Positions 45,958 through 57,826 of a stretch of 64,000 bases of DNA are shown here, piece after piece. A program made the translations under genes and the position numbers. The DNA is from Perkinsus olseni. Lineage: Eukaryota > Perkinsozoa > Perkinsida > Perkinsidae. Position 1 is the stretch's first letter. Each line of letters begins with the position of its first letter. Below the pieces are notes generated by a model. It was not told the DNA's origin and did no database searches. It was given only the letters and a program-made list of their open reading frames with translations. The DNA is taken from assembly GCA_013115135.1 (NCBI GenBank), contig JABANP010000050.1, forward strand, positions 124,001 through 188,000, written 5' to 3'.

Positions 45958-48900
45958 TTAGAAGGACGGAGCATTCCCTTGCCTGGATCTCCGTTTCAAT
46001 AATATGGCGGCTGTTGCTGTTGTTGGAGTATTATAAGTTGCAGTGGGATTAGCGTTCATCATCGAAGGCGGAACACCGGGTGTACCCATAACCGAGGGTA
46101 AGGCATATCCAGTGGGGGGCATCATGGTAGACATACTCTGCGGAGGAAGGAGATTGCCTTGGCTCATGTTATACATGTTGGGGAGAACCTGACGTGGAAA
46201 AAACTAGAACCAATGATCGGATGATAACAATAACTACCGGCACGCTGTTGTTGGGAAAGGTAGGATTGGGCTGCATGCTTGCCGACGACCCTGAAACAAA
46301 GAAGTAGCCGTGATTGAAGTCCAAGCATCCTCGACCCGGAAGGCATTCGCCGACATACTCAACTGGGATTGGGCTGCCATGAGTTGCTTCATCAACCTGT
46401 CGAGTCCTTTCTTGTCAGAATGAACCCTTCCGAGAACCCTTCCGTCCTACAAGGAGAACGGGAAGGTGCGCAGCAATGTATGGGAAGCTGATGTGAACCT
46501 TCTCTCGATGGGCGTGCTGAGCCCTGCCCTTCTTCGCCTGAGATTGTCTCGTCCTCGGCCTCTGGTTCCTTGAAAGGGTTGCTTTCCGACAGAGATGGGT
46601 CGGAGCCGCCCTGATCGAGCCCAAAAAATCCGAGATGGCACCATCGGGACTCATGACCGATGGAAAGCGGGCCCGAGCACATGGACGCAACCGGGAGCTC
46701 ACCTTCTTCGCATCCTTCTTCGGAGAATCCTCATTAAAACTAACATGCTTCTTGGCCCTCTTCACGTTGCCCTTCTCACGTTTTCCCTTCGACGCTTCCT
46801 CGTCCCACCATTCAGTGTCATCATCGAGTTCTTCATCACTATCATCACTATCCGAGTCGGACACAGCACCTATGATGCACCAATTCCGGTCTATTTGGGT
46901 GAACATGAACCATCCGCAAGGCTAGCGCTGAGATACGTGATTGTCACATGATGGCACCCACTATACTACTCTCCAGAATGCTTCTTATATCCTCGGCAGT
47001 GAACGGTTTCGCACCAGAGTTGGGGGTAGATGATAAACTTAACGCGGTGACGGGATTAGATGACAATTTCTCAGACGCGACCTGCTGGTGGATGTGGTAG
47101 AGATGTTCGAGAAAAAGTAGCTGACCTGTTGCATAGTGATTAACCTTAACTGGTTCATCTGAGTATTCAATTGCTGCAAGAGCTCCGGATTGGAAGCTAC
47201 TTGCGGATTAGATAACATTTCCGATACTTGGTTCTGAATCGCGAAAAAACATGATGGTAGCCACGAAGCAAGAGAATGAATCACCTGCATGAGACTTATG
47301 AACTGGGCCGCTTGCTGGTTCTGTCGGGCTTGTTCGTTCATTTGTATTGTGGCATTAGGCGCTTCCATGGCCATCTAGCAGAGAAATATTGTGCGCCCCA
47401 AGCCTCAAAGACCCCTGTGAAACGCAAGTGCCCGCGATAGTACACTCATTGTGTCCTTGAGTTGATGCATGGCTGCGGGATCCTGCAAGAGCGCCGGATT
47501 AGCGAGTACCTAAAGGAAAAATATCGGATGAACTCTCTAGAACCAGCAGATTTCCCAGAACCCGTGCAAATGTGAGACTTACGGTATCTAACTGCGCTTT
47601 CAGTGCTAAGAGTACTTGCTGCTGCTGCGATTGCATCTAAGCAGTTTGCCGTCCAGCATAGAGACTCTTCGTTCAACAGGCGTGATATCTTACGAACTGA
47701 ATGCGTTGCTGCTGTTGCAAAGAAGCGGCCATCGGATTTGCAGCTGCATTCGGCGGATAGTTCTCCATCGTCCCAGGAGCCTGAAAATATAACAATATCA
47801 AACTTGCAATATACACTGACGAGTAAAAGTCTTTCACGGTCTACCGGAGACATCGCCGGCATGGTCTGCATCATCTGGGGCGCTTGTTGAGGTGGGTACG
47901 AGTAGGGCATCGGCTGATTCGGCATACCCATTTGCGGACCCATCAATTGAGGTGCACTAGCTGGCATCTGCTGAGGAACCTGCGGTCGAGACAGGATCGA
48001 ATAAAACGCATCCGCTATAAAGCTCAGCGTACCGGTTGTTGGGAAGGGGGTGGAGGAGCAGGAGGCGCTTGCATTGTCGCTGGTTCCGGCGGCGGTGCAG
48101 GGGCCGCAGGGGGCGCGGGTGCAGGTGCTGGAGCCGAAAAGAAAGGATCATCATACCTGGCAGATGATAGTGACCCAAATACAAACTTTGCTCCCAATTC
48201 TCACTCATCTCCCCAGGCAGGGGTTGTGGGCGGTGGGGGAGCCGAAGTTCTTGAGTGCTTCTTCTTTTTGGACGACTTTGAGGATTTAGTGGACACGGGA
48301 GCAGGTGCAGGAGCAGACGAACTGAGAGATGCGATGAAGACGGGAAAGATCATTCAGCAATTTTATACCTCCCACTACGTTTGATTTTGTCGGGAGGTGA
48401 ATCGAGAACCTGATAGCCATTCTCCAGATCACCCCAAATCACGCGTCTTTCCCCCGAAGATTATTACATGATTGAGTGCTCGATTGAGATCACCGTCTGC
48501 ACCGCTCCACATCTCCTGGAGCCAGTCGTCCGCTAGATCATTACCTGAGTATCAACCCAGTATAGCCAGCGTATAGCCAGCTGACCAATCCCTCTCATTA
48601 CCCATCAGGGACCTAGCCTGGGAGGCAAAGTTTTCGAAGTCCGCGTCTTTCGCTCGCAGAGCCATGATGGATTCAAAATCAACTGCATCACAGTATAGCT
48701 GACCCTAGTCAGATCAGCATGAATTGTACCCCGGAACGGCCCCCCAGGTCACTGATACCGGGAATCTCTCAATATATTCTCTAATACTAGCGGTGCCAGT
48801 TCAACTTAGGTGAGGACACGACGGAGCCGTTATTAACAACTCATAACTTCAATATGAACTAGGATTCCGAGGGGCGCTATCATTAGGTTAAGTCAAACAG

Positions 48901-49416
48901 ATTACGTGTCCGCAAACATGGATACCTAGAACGAGGTCCAGGAAGGTCACAGCGGCCAAGTCACCGGCAGTACACCTGTTGGCAGGTCTACCTCGATGAT
49001 TTCCTCTGATCACCAGTCGACAACGCAGGGAGACCTGACAGCGACCCTCAACAGGAGCGCCTCCACGCCAGTCAAATGTGCGTTATCGGGACAAGGACAC
49101 AAACCCAACTAGTTTCTAACGGCCCTAACCAAAGAAGCAACCCTCATTTGTCCTCCCATCACAATAAACTGGTATACGGGCGACCCGAATTGCGGTCCGG
49201 GGACGCAAGACGCACCTGATTCTTGTGTTACGTCGAAGATCATCACCAATACTGTGGCATAGATTCCCTGCCGTGCCACTGTAAGTTCCGACTCTCGATC
49301 TATCTAGGATCCATTTGGAAATTCAACAGACCTCTCCTAGCCGTCAAAAGTTCCCCAGGATCGTATTTTACGTGATCAACATACTCGAGTGCTTCAGAAA
49401 TTGAGTAGAGACCCAT
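45958..49416 (-). CDS. Met/Gln/Pro-rich low-complexity protein with acidic and NPF-bearing segments
   Basis: The proposed ATG 49416 opens MGLYSISEALEYVDHVKYDP, spliced in phase 1 to VARQGIYATVLVMIFDVTQE. The path to the next clear exons (MALRAKDADFENFASQARSL near 48660, NDLADDWLQEMWSGADGDL near 48530) is not resolved, so a separate upstream gene is possible. From 48350 the chain is clear: basic Ser/Lys exon, Pro/Ala-rich YDDPFFSAPAPAPAPPAAPA, QQMPASAPQLMGPQMGMPNQ, Gln-rich helices QSQQQQVLLALKAQLDT and LANPALLQDPAAMHQL, then NQVSEMLSNPQVASNPELLQ. It ends with acidic DSDSDDSDEELDDDTEWWDE, SNPFKEPEAEDE, and SQGNLLPPQSMSTMMPP before TAA 45958-45960. Disordered scaffold; NPF and acidic motifs hint at trafficking, unproven. 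Confidence 0.5.
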
Positions 49417-49433
49417 TGAACACCTCAATGGGT
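49411..49433. repeat. Perfect 9-bp inverted repeat over a proposed start codon
   Basis: ACCCATTGA (49411-49419) and TCAATGGGT (49425-49433) pair perfectly around a 5-nt loop. The CAT at 49414-49416 is the complement of the proposed ATG of the Met/Gln/Pro-rich gene, so the mRNA start codon would sit in a hairpin. Confidence 0.75.
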
Positions 49434-49613
49434 CCAGCCGAGTGAAAATGAGGAAGTGACTCGTAAGATAATGAGCGCAAGATTATCTCGCTCGCCTTTC
49501 TGATCGATGTGTCTACGAGTGCTTACGTTGTGTCTACGTTGTGATCGCAAATTCCCCGCGATGTCCTGGCCAGCCATTTTCTCTACCAGCCACTACTTAT
49601 AATCGTTTGCACA

Positions 49614-50187
49614 ATGTTTGCCCGCACCACCTTAACTACGATGCTTTTTGCACTTGCTCGTGCCACTGAGACTCAACGCGAAGTAAGCTTCACCGCGTTG
49701 ACCTGGTGAACTGACCGCAGGGATTCGATGCTGTCCTAACGGCAAACATTGGTCAGGCTTCCTTCGACCCCCGTGGCTGATCCTAAAATGAACGCTGTCT
49801 TGGGCAAGATTGAACAAGATATCCACGATCTCTCTAACACCGAGAGTGCACCGGCAATTCCTGAGGACTCACTCCAGATCCCTGCTTCCCTCTTGCAGGA
49901 AAAGGATGGGCGCGGTAAGCCATAGACAGGGAAACAAGACAGTATCCTCTCAGCGTCACTGTATTAGTTGGCTGCCAAAGGCTTTCCTTAATACGTTCTC
50001 TCAGGGGTTGGCTTGGAACAGACTCTTCAGGGACTTGATGCGGTTGCGAACAACCAACAAAAGGTGCGATCGACACTGAGGTCGAGTGTGGCGATCCCCA
50101 ATCTTATCTCAGTTGTTACAGGATACCACGTCGCAGCTCAGTGATATCCAGCACCATCTGGATTCCTTATTCACTGTCCATGCGTGA
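49614..50187 (+). CDS. Small secreted helical protein
   Basis: ATG 49614 gives MFARTTLTTMLFALARATET, a plausible signal peptide ending near a GTAAGC donor. A downstream exon reads MNAVLGKIEQDIHDLSNTES, IPEDSLQIPASLLQEKDGR, then a 104-nt intron and GVGLEQTLQGLDAVANNQQK. A last intron (GTGCGATC...TTACAG) joins in phase to DTTSQLSDIQHHLDSLF with TGA 50185-50187. The mature part is a chain of amphipathic helices with no cysteines. The junction between exon 1 and exon 2 could not be phased, so the signal peptide assignment is tentative. No family recognised. Confidence 0.45.
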
Positions 50188-50846
50188 GACCAATCATGAA
50201 TCCCGTATTAGAGGTTAATGATGTGAGGATTATCGAAAGTTGAGTTTGAGTGCTTCGTAAGTTCTTGTGAGTCAGCTAATGTGCGGGGAACAAGCGTACA
50301 CACTGCTGACGCGGCGGAGGATCGAAACGTTTAGGGGCAGAGCCCAAGGCTGTTACCGTCTAGATAACACGGAGGCATGAGAATATTTCATGGTACATTT
50401 TCATGGTAACATGAAATGTTCTTGAAAATTTTCCCTCGTTCATTTTTCCCGTTGCCCGATATCGTTTTAGTAGTGCCTAGTTCCTGTTATAGTCGAGTAC
50501 TACTCGGTGGAGGTTAAAAATACTTCCGAAGGATAGATTCGGAGCATTGGAGGGAGTACCGGCTTGGGATACATGATATGCGAGGACTCTTCGCAGCTGC
50601 CCCGAGACCTCGTCGCGGAGAATAATCGACAGCTATCGACGCGAAGCAATACATGCTACCGAGTGACCAGAGAGCGCGCATCTCTGGAATATGAAGAGTC
50701 ATCCACCAAGTGTATCTCAGCTACGATCGGCGTGCGGTTCATGCTCATCATTCCTCGAACTTAGGGTACGCAACGCGGTCACAATATAACATATCTAAGA
50801 CTGTAAATGCATGGTTCGTGTACCTATTAATACACTACACAACTTT
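50188..50846. other. Intergenic spacer between convergent genes, with a palindromic element
   Basis: No supported exon. ATTTCATG (50385-50392) pairs with CATGAAAT (50410-50417), with a direct repeat of TTTCATGG between them. It lies in the 3' flank of both neighbouring genes. Confidence 0.5.
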
Positions 50847-52491
50847 TCAGAAGGCACTAGAGTCCTCACTAGAAGTGGACCGTGGTGACTTGGCCTTGCT
50901 CGATGATGAAGCAAGGGCGCGAGTATGTCGCTTGCAGTCGTATTTATAGCTCTTGAAGAGGAGAAGGTAGAAAATCAGACAAGCCATCCATGGAATGCAC
51001 GTGAGGATCATCATAGCCCTACTTAGTGCTTCGGCATTTTTCTGTCGAACGTCTACTGACATCTCAGCAACCGGAATCGTTGTGTGCTGGTAATTGAATA
51101 CCCTCTCGGCAATGATACCAACCATCGGCGGTCCGAATAACGCTCCAGAAGATCCCTCCAAGGCAGTCAGCCAAGCAATGATGCTAGCCCTACTCTTCGA
51201 ATCAACGAGCTCAACTAAAATAGGGCGATTGGTAGCGACTCCAGGCCATGCTGCCACCAGTCCGAAAATGACGAGAAGAAAAGCGTAGCTACTATACGAA
51301 GAGGTAGTACGTGGAACAACAAAGAATGCTACAGCAAGAGTGGGTATACCAGCCGCCACGCTGCATACGGCCACGAAGGGACGCCCAAAGTATCTCCACT
51401 TCCGCGTGGCCCAGTCCCCCAAGTTCCCACCCAAGACACCGCCGATCACAGCTGCGGCCATGTAAAGCACGATTAGGGCTTCCTGCTGATCGATCAGAGA
51501 AGCCGATGTATTGTAACCACAGAGTTGTGAATGTGAACGCTCCCCAGGGTATGGTACCAAAACATCCCTGTAGCACGATAACCACGAACGATCGAACCTG
51601 AGCAGAGAGAGCTATCATAGAGCGACTTCTACCCGATCAGCAGTTTCTCACCTCTCGCAGATAGTAGAAGAGCTTCCTGTACTCTTCCGTGAGACTATCG
51701 AACCAGGTCTGGGAGGGGTAGACTACAGGATCAACCTCGATCCCTTCGTGCCTGTCCGCAGCGCCCCTAGGTGGTTCTTCGAATTCGACAATCAGCACAA
51801 CGGCTAGAACCGCACTTGTTATACCGGTGAGCAGGAAGGCGAGCCGCCAGCCCATGAAACCTTGTACAACCGTGATACCACTCAGCCAGGTCCCGAACAA
51901 GCTGGCGAAGATTTGGCCGAGTGAGGTGAATGATTGTATGAATCCAAATGTCGACCCTCGATTCTTGGAAATGGACACGTCCGCAACAATAGACTGGGAT
52001 ACTGGTATAATTGAGGCGAGAGCGATGCCATTCAGACAACGTATGACGAATAAAACCCAGAACGCACTGACTGCCGAGGTGAGAGCAGTGAATACTGCCC
52101 AGCCCCCTACTCCAGTCGTTAGAACTAGACGTCTTGAAAGGGAATCGGACACTGCTCCCCATATTGGAGCGGCTGATGCTTGCCAGAAAGCTTGACCCAT
52201 AGCGAGATATCCCAAAGAGCTGGGAGAAAGCCCAAGATCCACTTCCATAGCACGATAGCAGGAGGGCAGTAGGAGCATATCTGTACCCTCTATAGCGCAT
52301 ACTACGTAGAGTAAGCGCCTCACACCTCTCCATCGAGCTTCAAACTCTCGGTCCGTCTTTTTCGAGCTAGCGAAACGTTCATCGCTCGGTATCAGCGGCG
52401 CGTCCTCCCTGTCGCACACGTTCGAAGCCACCTCACGCCGTGAAGACTTGAGAGTCATAGGCCAAGCGAAGAGCTGCTCCCGTGCTCCCAT
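50847..52491 (-). CDS. Major facilitator superfamily transporter (Spinster-like), two exons
   Basis: ATG 52491 (MGAREQLFAWPMTLKSS). Exon 1 (to 51652) carries an acidic cytosolic lead, then the first transmembrane half: VVCAIEGTDMLLLPSCYRAM, LGYLAMGQAFWQASAAPIWG, the loop-2 signature WGAVSDSLSRRLVL (G...D...RR), VLFVIRCLNGIALASIIPVS and GWRLAFLLTGITSAVLAVVL. A 55-nt GTGAG...TCAG intron leads to exon 2 (51597): FVVIVLQGCFGTIPWGAFTF, AAAVIGGVLGGNLGDWATR, AFLLVIFGLVAAWPGVATN and the last helix MACLIFYLLLFKSYKYD. Substrate unknown; relatives move lipids, sugars or drugs. The frame breaks once, at 51488-51495, where GATC is duplicated. Confidence 0.82.
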
Positions 52492-52749
52492 CCTCACAAC
52501 GCACTACTCCCACGCTACGAACACAAGAGGAGACAACCTTAGAAAATACATCTTACAATTAGTTACACCCATCGAGCTCCAACCGCCGGCGAGGAACGTA
52601 GATCAATAATATAACCCTACCGAGCCCAAAAGATACCAAGGAAGACAGCCTTTCCTGGAAGTATCAAGCGTAGCATGCGAAGTTCAAGAAGCTATGCAGC
52701 CATAATAAAGTGCTGCCGTCACCATACTACAGCAGAGCTGAAAAGCCCC

Positions 52750-55336
52750 TTAGAGGTCGTCAAGGCAGATCTTCACGGCAGCAGGCGCACTGGAGTCTGT
52801 TCGAGACTTCTTCTCCTTATGATGGTGATGATGCCCCAAATGGCTCCGCTTCGTCGACCGCTCAGCCCGGGTACTCCCGAAAATAGGTGTCACTACGCTT
52901 GACTGCGGCTGGAGAAGTGATTGTCCCACTGATAGATTCGATTGCTGCATCGGGGGCTGGAACGGGCCTGGCACCGGTAGATTACCCCCTGCATGCTGAC
53001 GTATCTCTTCCATAGAATGAGCATAGGAGCAGTGTTCACCATAACCACATTTGCCCTCCATGAAGTGCTTGCACAACTCAGTCTTATATCTCCTAGGAGC
53101 CGGAGCTTGAATGGATATCTGCTGCCCCATCATACCCATGCCTGCCGCTACCGGTGGGGCCCATTGGACCACTGTCGCCTTGCAGGTTATTAGTACCATT
53201 ATGGCCGAGCCCAAGACGCTGCTGCAGTTCCCGAATACGACGATCAGTTTCATCCTCCGAGCTACTGCCGTTACCGTCACTACTGTCACTGTAGCTGCTC
53301 CGCGAGGATGCCCCCGACGAGTATGACCGAGACCTACTATGATGGTGGCGCTTCTTCTCAAAGCGTCGCTTCTCGGCTAGCCTGATATCGTTCGCACTGA
53401 CCGCACCCTTCGGTAGATCTCCTCCCGCACCAGCTAGTACTCCAGATACACCACCTGCGTAATACGCCATCTCCTCGGCTCCATGAGCATAGTTGCAGAA
53501 AGCTCCTTTTTGACATAACCCTTGCTGGAAGGCTTGGCACATACGCGTTTTATAATACGGGTTATTAGGTGGAGCAGTCCCCATTGGTATTGATGTAGCG
53601 CCTCCATCCATCACACCCCCACTCCCGGTCCCACTCAGCGTGACACTGTCGCCCACCTTCGCAGTAGGCATCACAGTTCCAGTGTGCAGGCCGCTAGTCA
53701 CGCCAACGCCAGGCCTGCCTCCAGCCGACACGTTGGGGCGAAGTTCTTGTGGACCGTGAGCATAGCTGCAAGACTGGCCGCGGGGGCAAGCTCCAGACTG
53801 GAAAAGCGGGCACAGTCGGGTCTTGTAAAACGCACCGTGGCCAGGAGGGACTGGAGCTGTCGGGGGTATGAAACCAGGGAAAGGGGGAGGGGACGCTCCG
53901 CCATTCACGGGTGGGACATCTCCCGAGTGCGATACGCTGGGTCGGCTAGACGATTTACTCCTACGCCTAGAATGAGACGAGGAACGCGAACGATGGTGGT
54001 GACGCCGATGCTTCTTATGCCGATCCTTCCTCCTGATGGCGACGGCGGGCCCCTTCTTTGATTCGGCCCCACTCTCATCATCATCACTCGGCTCGATGAC
54101 GGGATCTGGGTCGCCAGGTTTCTTGTACAAGAGCTCCTTGGCCCAGTCCTTGCGCACGGCGTACACTAAGCTTTGCTCGACAAACTTTTGGAGTGTTTCC
54201 AGCTTCTGCTTCCGAGGCCTCGCGGGTGTCTTGAGGCCCTCATTCGCTGAGAATCGATCCCAAAGGGCCTGCCACTGCGGATCGTTAGCGTCCATTCCAA
54301 GTTTAACTAGGCGGTACAGAAACCCAAAAGACTTCCAGTCGATAGTACGTCGAACGAGATGTTCGGTACCGCTCTGACTAGCTACATTGGTCGATGAAGA
54401 CGTTGAAGGCACACCAGGCAACACTGAGCTAGAGGCCCCAGGAAGTAACTATACATAAAGAATCATGCACGCGATGCATGTAAACCGTACCTGTTGGCGC
54501 TGAAGGCCAAAGCTTGCTGGTCGGAGAAGATCTGTCAAATTTTCTAAGCCCGCTGCATCCTTCACTCCATACTCAGAGGCCACGAAACTAGCAGCTGAGA
54601 CCTCAGTCTCACCATACTGAGAATACCATCAGTTTGCATCACATCACGATAGCATGACACCTAGCACCTGTGGTTTGGCCGCTATCCCATCTATATGAGA
54701 TACATACAAAGATCCAGCCCGTGTGAAGAGTGAAACGTCCCGAAGGCCGAACCTGAGCACCAGGGCGTGGAATAGCGCTCCACATTCGCTGCTGAATAGT
54801 ACTTGTAAACGCCTTTGCTTATCTTCCTAGGACGAGGCCTGAACTTCCTGGCTGAGGCAGGCACTCGAGAGAGGATCTCTTTGAGAAGCAAGTCAACTAA
54901 ATACAACTATCGGCTGGCAGCAGTACGTCTGAGATGCAACGCTCACCCAGATCCTCGGCCTCGTTGGTATTGTCCTCCACAAGCGACGGTACGGATGACA
55001 TCAAACTATTCTTCTTGCTCGACGCTGTTCCATCGTCGTCAGGTGAGCCACCTGGTGAACCCTGAGCATATAGAATAGAACGAGCATAGAACGCAGCCTT
55101 CCATCGACGACTTCTCAACTGACCGTTGTTCTTGCCAGTGTCGCACCAGTCAAGGTCGCTTGTGCTTGTGCTGCCACTCCTGCTGCTAATGTCGAGGCTG
55201 TGTCAGCGCCTGGTCCTACAGCAGCTCCTAAAAACGATTGCTGTCGTCAAACTACAAACTGAGCAGACAATGGCTTACCCATGCTCATAATAACGATATC
55301 AGAGGTATCTTCTTGCGAGGCGGCGGTATCAGCCAT
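52750..55336 (-). CDS. Three-finger CCCH zinc-finger protein with Arg/Ser/His-rich linkers
   Basis: ATG 55336 (MADTAASQEDTSDIVIMSM) splices in phase 1 to GAAVGPGADTAST and then to GSPGGSPDDDGTASSKK. An N-terminal helical part follows (LYLVDLLLKEILSRVPASA, then ENLTDLLRPASFGLQRQQ near 54500). The main exon has a helical block (IDWKSFGFLYRLVKLGMDAN, LQKFVEQSLVYAVRKDWAKE), a basic RHHHRSRSSSHSRRR linker, finger 1 YKTRLCPLFQSGACPRGQSC, finger 2 YKTRMCQAFQQGLCQKGAFC and an RS-like linker. A 57-nt intron (GTACTAATAACC...GGCAG) then brings finger 3, YKTELCKHFMEGKCGYGEHC, in phase. Each finger is C-x8-C-x5-C-x3-H with a trailing (S)YAH. Ends LDDL stop. Such proteins bind AU-rich or other mRNA elements; the RS-like linkers suggest a nuclear splicing or export role. 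Confidence 0.75.
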
Positions 55337-55393
55337 CTGTATCTTTTTCAGATTCGAAACCTACACGATGAACAAATTGGCGGCTATGAGCTC

Positions 55394-57758
55394 TCAAAGC
55401 ATTCTCACTCGGCTCCCTGGCTGACTTATACACTTGGCCGTGGTGTTCCGGATGTCCACTTCGAAAACTCCCACTCCAAGCAGCCGGAGAATTGATCCGA
55501 CCGTATCCGCCGTTAGTACGTCCCTGAAGATCGTTTACGGGGATCGAACTGCATTTGCCGTACTATACGCACCTTGGCAGGCGAGCCGTCTTGGAAGAGT
55601 TTATCTCGGTAGAGTGGAAGTTCGTGATGGCTCGGTCGATGTCAGCACCGAACGGCAAGGAGAACTCGCGGCTTCCGAGGGGAAGTATCTAAACGAGGTA
55701 TCTCTCTGAAGTTAGAGAACCGCATAGCACATCTATTCCGCGGGAAACTACTAAAAAGTCTTACTGAAGTGAAAGCCTGGATGGCGGCATCAGCTTCTGT
55801 AGGCCCCTTCGATAGATAATTCTTGTAGTCGTCCAATGCTCGAGAGTTGTGCCTGAGAACGTGAAGTTACCGCCGCTACACACAGAACGCTGCGAATCAG
55901 AACGTGGCTACGCTGATTACTTCTGGGTCTGCTTATCGAGCCAACGCGAGAGGACACTTTTCCCAGTAGTATGCAACACAAAAAACTCCCGATCAGCCTC
56001 CTCCACGAACTCTTTGCACGCCGGTATCTGCAGGCGAGAATGCTTCCTGTTTCTAGAGACTCATACACATCATTGTGAGAGTGCATCCCTCACGGTAGCC
56101 GATAACCATCTATATCTCACCTTCGAAGCCTCGCGAATCGTCAAAGCGAGAACAGTCATGAAGTCTTCCTTCAGAGCGGCGTCTGGAATATCCTGAAAAC
56201 AACGGGTATCAGATTTGAGTCGACAAGTCTCCTTGACTAGTATGGGTCTCGATTGACTTGACTTTAGTACTGTGGTGATGCGGCAGTATTACCTTATACA
56301 GCTTCAGTACTGGACTATTAGAAGCATTGGTCAAGGAGATGTTAACGTCAGTGGGATTCCGAGTGCTGGGAGATGCTCTGCACACCAACAACGACGAATA
56401 CGAGCAGTCAGCTGCGGATGCAAGTTTGACGAAACGTGTGACCCCGCACGTTATCTGGGCGTGGCGACTCACCGAAGCCACTCTTCCAGCGAGTCTATGG
56501 TTCTGTTAACTCGCTCAACCAGGACGCTGTTCACGGTTGGACAGCCAAGAACTAGCTCTTTGCGCTGACTATCCGATGAAAGATGACCTGAATGGTGGGG
56601 TAGACGGATCCGACAAGCGTGAGGAGCGCAGACCGAAACGAGACATCGCGAGAGTCTTCCCTACTAGGAAGCCCCCAGTCAACAGCCGGTAAGCGTGCCC
56701 CAGTTCGTGTTCAGACTGTGTCCAACTTCACAAGGATGAATAATACCTCGTCAAAACACCCCGATTACCATCTTTGACAATTAAGTCCAGGAAACGCAAT
56801 ACTCCAGCCCTCAGTTCGTTATCGCTTCTTCCTCCAGTTGAAAGCGTCACTGTTTTGGCATTGTCACCCGTTGGTCGAGCCCCCAACAGCAACTGCCCGA
56901 CCCTTCCCATAGCGGGACTGCACAGCCACGCTTTACCTCGGGCAAAGTCACCTGCGACGGGGGTTGATGCTCACCGTCTGATCCTCGCCCATCAGTGTAC
57001 TACCTCCAATGATTTTAGCAAACGCTAGTTCGATCATCGCCGATGCTGACTTCCGTGTGGCTGGGTCTATGTCCGGCTGGTTTTGAAAGCGCGATGGATC
57101 GAGAATTTGCCTGAGATGAAAGCCGTGAACCCCCAAAGGCTCCTCGGTTGACTGAATGCCCACGAGCAGAGAAACACTTACGATTGCGAATAACGCGAGC
57201 ACAGCCCGAGCATGACGTGCCCAAATCGCTGCCGACCCGAATGATTTCGCAACGCTAGTACCCCCGAACCATTGCGGCCATGCACTCTACGGATGCCGTC
57301 TCGAACTCATCGGTGAAACACGGAGCCTTCCCTTGTAAAGTCGTAGCGAGCTGCTCACGAGCTTCGTCCGAAGTCACGAGCTCTAGTACAGCTCTGAGAA
57401 GACCATCAGCCGTGTCAGTAGTTGACGTTGGATTGAAATTGGATACTGCTACCTTGTGAAGTTCGGTGCGAACATTTCTTTGAGAATCTTGGCTGACTGT
57501 TTACGGTGAGCCTCCTTCTCGTCCGATGAAGCCTCATCGCTGACGGCCTGAGGTGAACAGCGATCACAGTACACGGCGCAGGACATACTACCTCCAGGGA
57601 GGTCAAGGAGCTCTGATGAACCCTCCAAAAGGTCTTCAGGAAAGTGGAGGTGGGAGCGACCATGCGAACGAAGGAAGGAACCCCTACGGAATCCGCCGGA
57701 CATCTCCACCACTCACAGCGAGTTTTGGTATGTTCACATCAGCGAGTTTAACAAACAT
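55394..57758 (-). CDS. Helical multi-exon protein, function unknown
   Basis: Not recognised. ATG 57758 gives MFVKLADVNIPKLA. Following exons include DLLEGSSELLDLPGGSMSCA with CDRCSPQ, RKQSAKILKEMFAPNF, ADGLLRAVLELVTSDEAREQ, FHLRQILDPSRFQNQPDI, SASAMIELAFAKIIGGSTL, VGQLLLGARPTGDNAKTV, RAGVLRFLDLIVKDGNRGV, DIPDAALKEDFMTVLALTIR, IPACKEFVEEADREFFVLH, KNYLSKGPTEADAAIQAF and TVGSILRLLGVGVFEVDIRN. It is mostly alpha-helical with an HEAT-like feel. A proposed TGA stop at 55394-55396 lies 57 nt from the next gene's start. No catalytic motif seen. Confidence 0.5.
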
Positions 57759-57826
57759 GAGAGCACCAAAGATAGAAACGTGTGAAGCTGATGACCAGCG
57801 CCGCCACTGGAGGAATAACTCAGTGG

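Noticed and set aside
47884..48384. Plus-strand glycine/alanine-rich 166-codon frame
   Set aside because: It is antisense to the Pro/Ala-rich exons of the minus-strand gene, whose introns phase correctly.
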